From Planctomycetota bacterium (lineage in GTDB: Bacteria > Planctomycetota > Phycisphaerae > UBA1845), in the NCBI GenBank assembly GCA_016208685.1, contig JACQXM010000051.1, positions 146,887 to 210,886 of the forward strand: DNA of 64,000 nt. Direction: 5' to 3'. The position numbers and the translations under genes were made by a program. Below the pieces are notes generated by a model. That model did not search any database and was not told the DNA's origin. It worked only from the letters and a program-made list of their open reading frames with translations. Shown here in pieces: positions 26,764-35,583 of the stretch; the stretch's first letter is position 1, and each line of letters starts with the position of its first letter.

Positions 26764-28341
26764 ATGTCGCCCGGAAACAAAAAGAACCTTCACCAATCCA
26801 ACGCCCCGCCCGCGGCCGGTGCCAGACTGGTGCTGGATGGGGGGGCCATCACGCTTCAGGCCCTGGACCAGGCCCTGGGTGGGCGGCTGGAGGTGGAAAC
26901 CACGCCCGCCGGGGCGCGGCGCCTTGCCGCGAGCCATGAGGCGGTGATGCAGCTCGCGGCGCGAGGCACGCCTGCCTACGGCATCAACACCGGCTTCGGG
27001 CATCTGTGCCGCAAGCGCATCGCCGCTGACCAGTTGGGGGAGTTGCAGAGGAACCTCATTGTCTCGCACGCCGTGGGGGTAGGGCCGCCCGCGCCCCCGG
27101 ACATCGTCCGCTGGATGATGCTCTTCAAGCTTCACGCCCTCACCCACGGTGTCAGCGGCGTGTCACCGGCGACCTTCGAGTGTATGCGGCGGATGCTCAA
27201 CGCCGACGTGCTTCCCGTGGTCCCCACCCAGGGCTCTCTGGGTGCCAGCGGTGACCTGGCCCCCCTGGCGCACCTGGTGCAGCCGTTGATCGGGCTCGGA
27301 CGGGTGTGCGTGGATGGGCGAGAGGAGGCGGCGGATGCGGCCCTGGGCCGCCTGGGCATCGTGCCGGTCACCCTGGGCCCCAAGGAAGGACTGGCGCTGA
27401 TCAACGGGACGCAGTTCATGTCCGCGTACGCTGCCGCGGCACTGGTTCGGGCGCGGCGGCTGATGAAAGCCGCGGACGTCATCGCCACCATGTCGCTGGA
27501 GGCGATGATGGGCAGCATCCGCCCGTTCGACGAGCGGCTGAACGCGTTGCGCCCGCACCCCGGCGCCCTGGAAACCGCGCACAACGTTCGACGGCTGATG
27601 GAGTCCAGCGAGATCCTGCCTTCGCACGCCGACTGCGACCGCGTGCAGGACCCCTATTCCCTCCGTTGCGCGCCCCAGGTGCACGGGGCATCGCGCGACG
27701 CGTTGCGCCACGCGGCCGAAGTGGTGGAGCGCGAGATCAACTCGGTTACCGACAACCCGGTCATTCTGGAAAACGACGAAGTGATCAACGGCGGGCTGTT
27801 TCACGGCCAGCCGTTGGCTCTGGTGCTCGACTACCTGGCGATCGCCCTGGCGGAGCTGGCGTCGATCAGCGAGCGCCGGACCTACCTGCTGCTCTCCGGG
27901 ACGGCCGGTCTGCCGCCGCTGTTGCTGGCGGAAACCGGGATCCACAGCGGGTTCATGATCTGCCAGTACACGGCCGCCGCCCTGGTGAGCGAAAACAAAG
28001 GCCTGTGCACGCCCGCATCGGTGGATTCCATTCCCACCTCCCTGGGGCAGGAGGACCACGTGAGCATGGGCGCGCGGGCCGCGGTCAAGTGTCTGCAGGT
28101 ACTGGAGAACGCGGAAACGGTGCTGGCCATCGAGCAGTTGTGTGCGGCACAGGCGCTGGACTTCCGCAAGCCGCTCCAGCCCGGCGCCGGTCCGCGTTTG
28201 GCGCACGCCGAGCTGCGCCTGCATATCCCTCATGCCGAGGCGGACCGCGCCTACGGCGAAGACATTCACGCGTCACTCGCACTGCTGCGCCGGCAGGCCA
28301 TCGTCCGGGCTGTCGAACAAGGCGTGGGCGCGTTGAATTGA
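26764..28341 (+). CDS. hutH: Histidine ammonia-lyase family enzyme
   Basis: 525 residues from the ATG at 26764; an ATG 39 bases upstream is possible, and neither has a good ribosome site. It contains YGINTGFGHLC and the GSLGASGDLAPLAHL motif, whose Ala-Ser-Gly forms the MIO cofactor. Later come NGTQFMSAYAA, DPYSLRCAPQVHGA, INSVTDNPVI and SEGISHE-equivalent positions (SENKGLC; SLGQEDHVSMGA). HutH deaminates histidine to urocanate. Other ammonia-lyases and aminomutases share the fold. No hutU, hutI or hutG lies nearby, so a different aromatic amino acid substrate is not excluded. Confidence 0.88.
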   Translation: MSPGNKKNLHQSNAPPAAGARLVLDGGAITLQALDQALGGRLEVETTPAGARRLAASHEAVMQLAARGTPAYGINTGFGHLCRKRIAADQLGELQRNLIVSHAVGVGPPAPPDIVRWMMLFKLHALTHGVSGVSPATFECMRRMLNADVLPVVPTQGSLGASGDLAPLAHLVQPLIGLGRVCVDGREEAADAALGRLGIVPVTLGPKEGLALINGTQFMSAYAAAALVRARRLMKAADVIATMSLEAMMGSIRPFDERLNALRPHPGALETAHNVRRLMESSEILPSHADCDRVQDPYSLRCAPQVHGASRDALRHAAEVVEREINSVTDNPVILENDEVINGGLFHGQPLALVLDYLAIALAELASISERRTYLLLSGTAGLPPLLLAETGIHSGFMICQYTAAALVSENKGLCTPASVDSIPTSLGQEDHVSMGARAAVKCLQVLENAETVLAIEQLCAAQALDFRKPLQPGAGPRLAHAELRLHIPHAEADRAYGEDIHASLALLRRQAIVRAVEQGVGALN

Positions 28342-28343
28342 CT

Positions 28344-28367
28344 CCCCGGCGCTGCGCCGGGGTCTTA
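28344..28367 (+). terminator. Probable terminator after hutH
   Basis: CCCCGGC (28344-28350) and GCCGGGG (28356-28362) form a 7-bp hairpin with a 5-base loop, starting 3 bases after the hutH stop and followed by TCTTATT. Confidence 0.6.
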
Positions 28368-28545
28368 TTCCTCCATGTCCGTACCGCTCCGCGCTTGCCG
28401 ATTTCGCCGCAGTTGCGGCGCGGGTCGGACACCGCGCCGTTGCGCTGGACGTGCTTGCGGCCGGCGACGGCGCTCAGTAGGCTTCCGCCGGGTTTGATGA
28501 AAGGCCGAGCCGCTGATACCGGTCCAGCGTGAACTTTCGCAATGC

Positions 28546-30321
28546 GTGCGGGACGCACTCACCCGTCTGGGCATCGAGGGGGACCCCTTGGTCCGCGCCG
28601 CGCAGGAGGAGCAGTTCGGCGATTACCAGTCAAACTGCGCCATGGTGCTCGCCAAGCGGCTGGGGAGGAAGCCCCGCGAGCTCGCGGTCGAGATCATCGC
28701 CCACCTCTCGATTGCCGAGTTGTGCGAACCGCCGGAAATCGCCGGGCCGGGCTTCATCAACTTCCGGATCACGCCCGCGGCGATGGCCCGGCGGCTGGGG
28801 GCGATTCCCGCGGCCGGACACGCCGGCGTGGAGCGCCTGGGCATCGAGCGCACGCCGCGCCCGCAGCGTGTGATCGTGGACCTTTCCAGTCCCAACCTCG
28901 CCAAGGAGATGCACGTTGGGCACCTGCGAAGCACGGTGATCGGGGATTGCATCGCCCGGGTGCTGGAGTTCGCGGGGCACGAGGTACTCCGTGAAAACCA
29001 CGTCGGCGACTGGGGCACCCAGTTCGGCATGCTGGTGGCGTACCTCCGCCGCATCCGACCCGAGGTGGAACGGAACCCCGAGTCCCTCATCATCAAGGAC
29101 CTGGAAGCGTTCTACGTGGAGGCGAAGACGCAGTTTGACGCCGACGACACCTTCAAGGCGCAATCGCGCGAGGCGGTGGTGGCGCTGCAACAAGGGGACG
29201 CAACCACGCGGCGCATCTGGCAGGCGTTCTGCGAAGAATCTCTGCGGCACTGCCACGCGCTGTACGGTCGGCTGGGCGTGCGGCTCGTCGACCGCGGCGA
29301 AAGCTACTATAACGAGCTCATGCAGGAGGTCGTCGCGCGGCTGGAGCAGAGGCGGCAAGACGACCCCAACAGCGCCGTGCGCCTCAGCGAAGGCGCGTTG
29401 TGCGTGTTCCTCGAGGGGTTCAAGACCCGCGACGGCCAGCCCTTGCCGCTCATCGTTCGCAAGTCCGACGGCGGGTTTAATTACGCAACCTCGGACCTGG
29501 CGACCATTCTGCACCGGGTGGAGCACCTGGGCGCCACGCGGATCATCTATGTCGTGGGTCTGTCACAGAAGCAGCATTTCGAAATGCTCTTCGCCGCGGC
29601 ACGCAAAGTGGGGTTCGTGGGCGAGGAGGTGTCGCTGCACCATCTGGGGTTCGGCAACATGCTCTCCCCCGGGGGCAAGCCGTTTAAGACCCGCGAAGGC
29701 GGAACCGTGAAACTCAGGGATCTGCTCGACGAGGCGGTAGAGCGGGCGCGGCGCGTGTTGCAGGAGCCGCGCGAGGAAGACTGGTCCGCGGGCCGGCCGG
29801 ATCGGGCGAGCCTGGCGGACGCGGACATGCAGCGGATCGCGGAAACCGTGGGACTGGCGGCCGTCAAGTATTTCGACCTCTCGCACGCCCTGGGCAGCGA
29901 CTACAAGTTCGACCTGGACACCATGCTTTCGCTGGAGGGCAACACGGCGCCCTACATGCTGTACGCCTACGCCCGCATCCGTTCCATCGGGCGGAAGGCG
30001 GGGATCGACTTCGACGCCCTGCCGGCAACGGACCTCGTCCTGGAGCACCCTGCGGAAATCGGTCTGGCGAAAACGCTCTTGCGCTTCGCAGAGGTCGTGC
30101 AAGTGGCGAGCGATGAGCTGAAGCCCAACGTGCTCACCGACTACATGTACGAGCTTTCGCGGGCCTTCAGCCGGTTCTATGACAAGCGGTTGGGAGTACG
30201 GGTCATCGACGCGTCGCCCGAGACGATCCGGCTCTCCCGTCTGCGGTTGTGCGATCTGACGGCGCGGACGCTGAAGTTGGGGTTGGACCTGCTGGGGATC
30301 GCCACGTTGGAGCAGATGTAG
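28546..30321 (+). CDS. argS: Arginyl-tRNA synthetase
   Basis: 591 residues from a GTG start. Class I synthetase with HVGH (HIGH equivalent) in NLAKEMHVGHLRST. The N-terminal Add1 domain (QFGDYQSN) and the C-terminal anticodon domain, ending LGIATLEQM, are both present. The loop replacing KMSKS lies near KPFKTREGGTVKL. Homology seems to reach about 11 codons upstream of the GTG (frame reads QRELSQC before VRDALTRL), yet no ATG or GTG lies there before the TGA at 28498. The true start may be a rarer codon such as the CTG at 28513, or the GTG may be correct with a short N-terminus. Confidence 0.93.
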   Translation: MRDALTRLGIEGDPLVRAAQEEQFGDYQSNCAMVLAKRLGRKPRELAVEIIAHLSIAELCEPPEIAGPGFINFRITPAAMARRLGAIPAAGHAGVERLGIERTPRPQRVIVDLSSPNLAKEMHVGHLRSTVIGDCIARVLEFAGHEVLRENHVGDWGTQFGMLVAYLRRIRPEVERNPESLIIKDLEAFYVEAKTQFDADDTFKAQSREAVVALQQGDATTRRIWQAFCEESLRHCHALYGRLGVRLVDRGESYYNELMQEVVARLEQRRQDDPNSAVRLSEGALCVFLEGFKTRDGQPLPLIVRKSDGGFNYATSDLATILHRVEHLGATRIIYVVGLSQKQHFEMLFAAARKVGFVGEEVSLHHLGFGNMLSPGGKPFKTREGGTVKLRDLLDEAVERARRVLQEPREEDWSAGRPDRASLADADMQRIAETVGLAAVKYFDLSHALGSDYKFDLDTMLSLEGNTAPYMLYAYARIRSIGRKAGIDFDALPATDLVLEHPAEIGLAKTLLRFAEVVQVASDELKPNVLTDYMYELSRAFSRFYDKRLGVRVIDASPETIRLSRLRLCDLTARTLKLGLDLLGIATLEQM

Positions 30322-30407
30322 TCGTCGGGCGCGGCGCGATCGACGCTTCGCCATGCCGAAGCGCGGCGTTCCGGCGCGGGTTGGCGGATTTCCCGCCGCG
30401 CGGGTCG

Positions 30408-31409
30408 TCAGACGCGGGTGAGCAGCACCGGCCGGTTACGCACGTAGCGCTCCACGTTCGCCGCGTATTGCCGCATCGCGTCCCGGACCGCCGCGTCCTC
30501 TTCCCCGGCGTTCGCCGGATCGAACAAAGTCTGCACGATCTCCAGGCGGTACCGAAACCCGCGTTCCGGCACGATGAACCCCTGAACGACGGGTACACCG
30601 CAGCGGATGGCCACGCGTAGCGGTCCGGACAAAAAGGCACGCGTTTCGCCGAACACCGTGACCTTCTCGGTTTTCTGGTTGGGGTGTCGCACGCGGCTGA
30701 CGTCCATGGCGCTGCCCACGACGTAGCCGTCCTGGAAACAGCGATAGAGGTCCCGGGGGTAGCTGTCCGCGTACAGCACGCGCATGCGGCCCAGTTCCGG
30801 GAAGCGCCGGTCCCATCGTGCCTGCATGTACCGCCGGATGCCCCCTTCCTGCCGGTCGCGAACGCCCGCCACCTTGTAGCCGCAGAGTGTCATCAGCATG
30901 GCAGCGACGTGGTGCGGGCCGTGGTGCGAGAGCGCCACGTAGACGCCGCGCCCCCGGGCGACGGCGCGGTCAATGGCCTCTCGGCCGTTGATGGTGTAAA
31001 GCGACACCGCCCGCGTGCGCGGCAGGCAGTCGACGATAAGGTAGAACAGTTTGTCGCAGCGCGTCTGCTGGAAGTACTCGCGGGTGGCGCGACGGTGCTC
31101 GGCCGCGGAGGGCCGTCGTCCCAGCACGCGCTCCAGCGCCGCGGCGAACCGGCGGCGGCGCTTGTAGTTGATGAGCCATTCGACGCTGCCGAACAGCCGC
31201 CCGAAGCGGTAGAGGCCCTCCAGCGTCAGCAGGCGCAACATCCACCATGCCACCGCATGGGCAACACCAAAGGCGAGCGATTCCCACCATCCGACTGGCG
31301 CGGGCGGCTCACCCGAGGGCGCTTCGGCCGCGGCGCTCGACGACAGCCCGCGGTTCCATTCGGTCCCGGATCGGGTCTCCGAGGTCCGGCTGACATTGGT
31401 GCGCACCAC
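30408..31409 (-). CDS. Lipid A biosynthesis acyltransferase family (LpxL/HtrB-like)
   Basis: About 333 residues if the GTG at 31409 is used; the true start is unclear, since no ribosome site is seen and the divergent gene at 31504 sets a limit. An N-terminal membrane segment (AVAWWMLRLLTLEGLYRFG) is followed by GRLFGSVEWLINYKRRRR. The acyltransferase HX4D/E-type block appears as ALSHHGPHHVAAMLM. Then come VGSAMDVSRVRHP, TVFGETRAFLSGP and VPVVQGFIVPERGFRYRLEI, consistent with LPLAT enzymes that add secondary acyl chains to lipid A or related lipids. The substrate here is unproven. Confidence 0.75.
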   Translation of the reverse strand: MVRTNVSRTSETRSGTEWNRGLSSSAAAEAPSGEPPAPVGWWESLAFGVAHAVAWWMLRLLTLEGLYRFGRLFGSVEWLINYKRRRRFAAALERVLGRRPSAAEHRRATREYFQQTRCDKLFYLIVDCLPRTRAVSLYTINGREAIDRAVARGRGVYVALSHHGPHHVAAMLMTLCGYKVAGVRDRQEGGIRRYMQARWDRRFPELGRMRVLYADSYPRDLYRCFQDGYVVGSAMDVSRVRHPNQKTEKVTVFGETRAFLSGPLRVAIRCGVPVVQGFIVPERGFRYRLEIVQTLFDPANAGEEDAAVRDAMRQYAANVERYVRNRPVLLTRV

Positions 31410-31503
31410 GGCACGACTGTAGCTGCGGCGGCGCGGGGCTTCAACGTGCCTACGCCTGGAGCCTGTTGACGGGCGGCGCGGCGCCGTAGAATTCCGCGGC
31501 AGC

Positions 31504-32235
31504 GTGTCCGAGGCCGCGTCCATTTCGGTTCGACTGGTCTTCCTCGGTCCGTCCCGGGACCTGGCGGCGGCCGAATCCACGCGCGTGCAGCTCCCCGCCG
31601 GGGCCACCATCGCCGATTTGCGCTCCTGGCTGGCGCAGGAGTATCCCAGGCTCGCCGCGGGACTGCACACCATGCGCTTGGCGGTAAACGAGACCTTCGC
31701 CCATGACTCGGACGTACTGCACGGCGGAGACGAAGTGGCGCTCGTGCCGCCGGTATCCGGCGGGTCGGGCCAGGAGGAGGTCTGGGTTGATCTTCTGCCG
31801 GGTCCTATCCCGGTGGAACGAGTGCGGAGGTTCCTTCTTAACGACCCCCGGCTGGGGGGGATTGTGACGTTCGAGGGCGCGGCGCGGGCGGAAGGGGACG
31901 CCGGACACGGCGCGCTGTTGCGCCTCGAGTATGAAGCTTACGAGTCGATGGCCCGCCGGCAGTTGGAGCGGCTCGCCCGGGAAGCGGTGACGCGCTGGTG
32001 CGCCGGGAGAGTGGCCGTGCTGCATCGCCTGGGCGGCGTTGCCGTCGGCGAAGTCTCCGTCGTGGTGGCGGTGGCCACCCCCCATCGCGCCGAGGCGTTC
32101 GAAGCCTGTCGATGGCTGATCGACGAGCTGAAGCGCCACGTGCCCATCTGGAAGAAGGACGTGTTTGCCGACGGCTTTGTGCGTTGGGTGGAGCCGACGG
32201 CGGGGGATGCTCAGGAGGTCGCATCCGATGCCTGA
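31504..32235 (+). CDS. Molybdopterin synthase, MoaD-MoaE fusion
   Basis: 243 residues with a GTG start. Residues 1-87 are MoaD-like (SISVRLVFLGPSRDL; LPAGATIADLR; GDEVALVPPVSGG). Residues about 90-243 are MoaE-like (VDLLPGPIPVERVRRFL; GGIVTFEGAARAEG; LEYEAYESMARRQL; HRLGGVAVGEVSVVVAV; IDELKRHVPIWKKDVF). The small subunit normally ends in a free Gly-Gly that is thiocarboxylated; here Gly86-Gly87 is internal. Activity should therefore need cleavage after it, as known for the mycobacterial MoaX fusion. The stop overlaps the nth start. No other moa genes are near. Confidence 0.92.
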   Translation: MSEAASISVRLVFLGPSRDLAAAESTRVQLPAGATIADLRSWLAQEYPRLAAGLHTMRLAVNETFAHDSDVLHGGDEVALVPPVSGGSGQEEVWVDLLPGPIPVERVRRFLLNDPRLGGIVTFEGAARAEGDAGHGALLRLEYEAYESMARRQLERLAREAVTRWCAGRVAVLHRLGGVAVGEVSVVVAVATPHRAEAFEACRWLIDELKRHVPIWKKDVFADGFVRWVEPTAGDAQEVASDA

Positions 32236-33001
32236 CAAACGCCCGCGGAAACCCGCCAAACGAAGCGCAAAGGCCGGCGCGCCGCGCCGGGGATCAAGGT
32301 CCGCGCGCGGGCAGCCCGGTGCTACGCGTGCGCGGGCCGCGGAATCACCGGCCGCCCGCAAACGCCGGGCGGTGCGAATCCTCGAGGCGTTGCACGAGCT
32401 CTATCCCGAGGCGACCTGCGCGCTGCACCACGGCGATCCCTGGCAGTTGCTGATCGCCACGATCCTGTCGGCGCAATCGACGGACGAAACGGTGAACAAA
32501 GTTACGCCGGTGCTGTTCTCCCGTTATCCGTCGCCGGCAACTCTGGCGGCGGCGCCGCTCGCCGAGATTGAGGAGGTGATTCACTCCACGGGATTCTTCC
32601 GGCAGAAGGCCCGGAACGTCCGGGAGGCGTCGCGCCGCATCGCGGAGGACTTCGGCGGCACGGTCCCGGACACCATGGAGGCCCTGACGTCCCTCCCCGG
32701 TGTGGCGCGTAAGACCGCCAACGTGGTGCTCGGAACGGCCTTCGGGCAGAACGAGGGCGTGGTCGTGGACACGCACGTGGGCCGCCTCGCGACCCGCCTG
32801 GGGCTGGCGTGGTCCGCAAAGGACGGCAAGGATGCGGTCAAAATCGAGCGCGACCTGATGGAACTCATCCCTCGCGCCGACTGGACGTTCCTGGGGCACG
32901 CCTTGATCTGGCACGGACGCCGTGTGTGCTCCGCGCGTAAGCCGGCCTGTGCCGCCTGCCACCTGGCGCCAGACTGCCCTTCTGCGGGAACGTTCGATTA
33001 G
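32228..33001 (+). CDS. nth: Endonuclease III
   Basis: 257 residues; the ATG at 32228 is set by AGGAGG 9 bases upstream and overlaps the moaDE end. DNA glycosylase/AP lyase for oxidised pyrimidines. A basic N-terminal tail (KRPRKPAKRSAKAG) precedes the HhH-GPD fold: ATILSAQSTDETVNKVTP, LPGVARKTANVVLG with the catalytic Lys, VVDTHVGRLATRLGL with the catalytic Asp, and the 4Fe-4S site C-x6-C-x2-C-x5-C (CSARKPACAACHLAPDC). The basic tail is longer than in E. coli Nth. Confidence 0.95.
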   Translation: MPDKRPRKPAKRSAKAGAPRRGSRSARGQPGATRARAAESPAARKRRAVRILEALHELYPEATCALHHGDPWQLLIATILSAQSTDETVNKVTPVLFSRYPSPATLAAAPLAEIEEVIHSTGFFRQKARNVREASRRIAEDFGGTVPDTMEALTSLPGVARKTANVVLGTAFGQNEGVVVDTHVGRLATRLGLAWSAKDGKDAVKIERDLMELIPRADWTFLGHALIWHGRRVCSARKPACAACHLAPDCPSAGTFD

Positions 33002-33273
33002 CGCTTGAACTAAGTCCTCTAATTCTGGTAAGATGAACTGTGTTTGGGCCGGCATCCGCAGTTGTCTCCGCGCTGGAGGGCGCCGAGAGGCGGAAGTTCG
33101 GTGTCAGCGACGCTACCAACGCGCTAACATCGGGGCGCGCACCCTTCCCCGGCCGCTTCGTGCCGGGATTTCGGACGTCGGGCAGCGTTGGAGCGCTTTA
33201 GGGGTCTATCATCATTGCGCACGCCCGGGTGAGGGTCTCCCATCCGGGGTTCGCGCTCGCTTTGGAGCTTGAA

Positions 33274-35472
33274 ATGAACGCATGGAAGTTGGGAAGGGCC
33301 CTCCTGGTGGGCGTTGGTGTGCTGGCGCTGGCGACTGCGGTCGTCCTGATGGGGTGGCGGCAAGGTGGCAGTGTCAGCACCTTGGCTGTGTATGACCGGG
33401 CGGACGAGCTGTCGCTGGCGTGGAACCCGCCGGCCGAGGACGATCTGGCCGTTTCGGCCGCAACCCTCGGCCGGTTGGGGACTCCCTATTTCGGCGTACT
33501 GCCCGGACCCTGGCCGGGGACCGTGCTGTCGAACCGCACGCCCTTGGCCGTTTGTTTCGCGCCGGGCACCTCCGATGAAATCATGGACGCCGTCAATCAG
33601 GCGATGCTCGCCCAGGCCGGCGGTCCGCTGGCCTATTACCTGACGGGGCGCTGGTCGGGCTCCCAGGGTTCGCCGCGATCGCTGACCTGGAGCTTCGTCC
33701 CCGACGGTTTGAACATCCCCTCCGGCATCGGTGAGCCGGCGGCGGCCAGCGAACTCTTCTCGCGCATGGACGCCCTCTTCGGGGGAAACCGTGCCTTGTG
33801 GATCAGCAAGTTCCAGCAGTGTTTCGACCGCTGGGCCTCCCTCGTCGGTACCGACTATACGCGCATTACGTTCGGCGGCAACGACTGGGACGACGGCGGC
33901 ACCTGGGGCCTGGCGGGAAACGCCAACCGCGGCGACGTGCGCATCAGTATGAAGAACATCGACGGCGGGTTCAATGTGCTCGCCTACAACCAATTCCCCT
34001 CGAACGGCGACATGGTGATCGACCGCAGCGAAAGCTGGAACTCGGTGACCAACGACTACCGCTTTCTGCGCAACACGCTGATGCACGAACACGGTCACGG
34101 CCTGGGGCTCCTGCACGTATGCCCCCTGAACAACAGCAAGCTCATGGAGCCCAACCTGGCGACCAACTTCGACGGGCCGCAGCATGACGACATCCGCGCC
34201 GGACAGCGGCACTATGGCGACGATTATGAAGACAACAATACCTCCGCCGGCGCCAGCGATCTGGGGGTCTTGACCGCCGGTGCCACGCTTACGCTGGGGA
34301 CCGTTCCCGCGCCGAGCGTTGGCCCCAACACCTCCATCCTGAGCATCGATGCCGAGGCGGAACAGGACTACTTCAAGTTTACCATCACCGGGCCGCGCGA
34401 CGTTTCCGTTACCGTCACCCCCAAGGGGCTTTCGTACGACTCCAGCCAGCAGTCCGGGCCGAGTTGCCTGAGCGGTAATTTCATCAACTCCCTTACGGCC
34501 GCCAATCTGAACGTTTCCTTGCTCGACACCGACGGCACCACGGTGCTGATTAACGCGGCCGCACAACCGGCCGGCTCCGTGGAGTCGTTCACGTTCCCGA
34601 TCACCGCTGCCGGTGACTACTACATCCGCGTCTATGAGGACGTCGGCAGCCCCACCACGGAGACGCAGCTTTACGAGATGACCATCGCCACCAACACCTG
34701 CGTCGACGATCTCGATTGCAGCGACGGGCAGTTCTGCAACGGCGCCGAGACCTGTAACAGCGGTAACTGCCTGGCCGGTGCCGATCCCTGTCCCGGGTTG
34801 AATTGCTCCAATGCCGCGGGCGCCTGCATGCCATTCGCTCCCGTCATCGATCCCGGTGACACAGGCAAGAACCGGTACGTATCGTTCACGCCCAACAATG
34901 GTCCGGGGGTTACGGGATACCGCCTCGACATGACCGCGAGCGGCAAGTTCCCGGGCTCGGTGGGCACACTCGGGTGGGTCGGCCCCCCGTTTGAAGCCGG
35001 GTGCCCGGCGGCATGCAGCGGCATCTTCATCGCCCGCGTCGTGGACGAGGCGAGCGCTCACTTCACCGACACCTGGCCCACCACGGTTCACGTCGGCGAT
35101 TGCGAAATCACTCCGGATGCTGACTTCGAGCTGCGGGCGATTCTCGACGGGGCCGACAAGAATAACCCCGCGAACTACTCTGCCCCCCTGCCGCTCGCCA
35201 CGGTTCCCGAGCCCACTCCCAAGAAGTGGGGGGATTGCGTCGGGAGCTTCTTCATCGTGTTCTGGGACGGTCCGAACGGTGTAGTCAACTTCAACGACGT
35301 TTCCGCGGCCCTCCAGAAGTACATCGGCGATCCGACGGCTCCGCATCTCACCGCGATAGACGTCCACGATGAGGTTCCCAACGCGCTGATCAACATCAGC
35401 GATGTGTTTCTGCTGATCAAGGCGTTCCAGGGCAACGAGTACCCGTTCAGCGATCCGGCGTTGTGCCCGTAG
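33274..35472 (+). CDS. Secreted matrixin-like metalloprotease with C-terminal sorting-type module
   Basis: 732 residues; the ATG at 33274 has GGAG 7 bases upstream. The signal or anchor is LLVGVGVLALATAVVLMGW. The zinc site HEHGHGLGLLH (His271 to His281) fits HExxHxxGxxH, and the likely Met-turn is KLMEPNL. A beta domain follows (AEQDYFKFTITGPRDVSVTV), then a Cys-rich spacer (CVDDLDCSDGQFCNGAETC). The last 210 residues are the recurrent module: KNRYVSFTPNN, KKWGDCVGSFF, NGVVNFNDVSAAL, then INISDVFLLIKAFQG and YPFSDPALCP. Extracellular proteolysis is likely; the substrate is unknown. It is followed at 35584 by a second metalloprotease with the same ending. Confidence 0.85.
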   Translation: MNAWKLGRALLVGVGVLALATAVVLMGWRQGGSVSTLAVYDRADELSLAWNPPAEDDLAVSAATLGRLGTPYFGVLPGPWPGTVLSNRTPLAVCFAPGTSDEIMDAVNQAMLAQAGGPLAYYLTGRWSGSQGSPRSLTWSFVPDGLNIPSGIGEPAAASELFSRMDALFGGNRALWISKFQQCFDRWASLVGTDYTRITFGGNDWDDGGTWGLAGNANRGDVRISMKNIDGGFNVLAYNQFPSNGDMVIDRSESWNSVTNDYRFLRNTLMHEHGHGLGLLHVCPLNNSKLMEPNLATNFDGPQHDDIRAGQRHYGDDYEDNNTSAGASDLGVLTAGATLTLGTVPAPSVGPNTSILSIDAEAEQDYFKFTITGPRDVSVTVTPKGLSYDSSQQSGPSCLSGNFINSLTAANLNVSLLDTDGTTVLINAAAQPAGSVESFTFPITAAGDYYIRVYEDVGSPTTETQLYEMTIATNTCVDDLDCSDGQFCNGAETCNSGNCLAGADPCPGLNCSNAAGACMPFAPVIDPGDTGKNRYVSFTPNNGPGVTGYRLDMTASGKFPGSVGTLGWVGPPFEAGCPAACSGIFIARVVDEASAHFTDTWPTTVHVGDCEITPDADFELRAILDGADKNNPANYSAPLPLATVPEPTPKKWGDCVGSFFIVFWDGPNGVVNFNDVSAALQKYIGDPTAPHLTAIDVHDEVPNALINISDVFLLIKAFQGNEYPFSDPALCP

Positions 35473-35583
35473 GGTCCGTGCGTAAGTGAGTCGTCCGCGG
35501 CGACGTCCGCTTCGTGGTGCGTCGCACCGGGCGTTGTCGGCCCGGCGCTTTGCCGGCAGGTGAGAGAAGCAGTGAACAACCGC

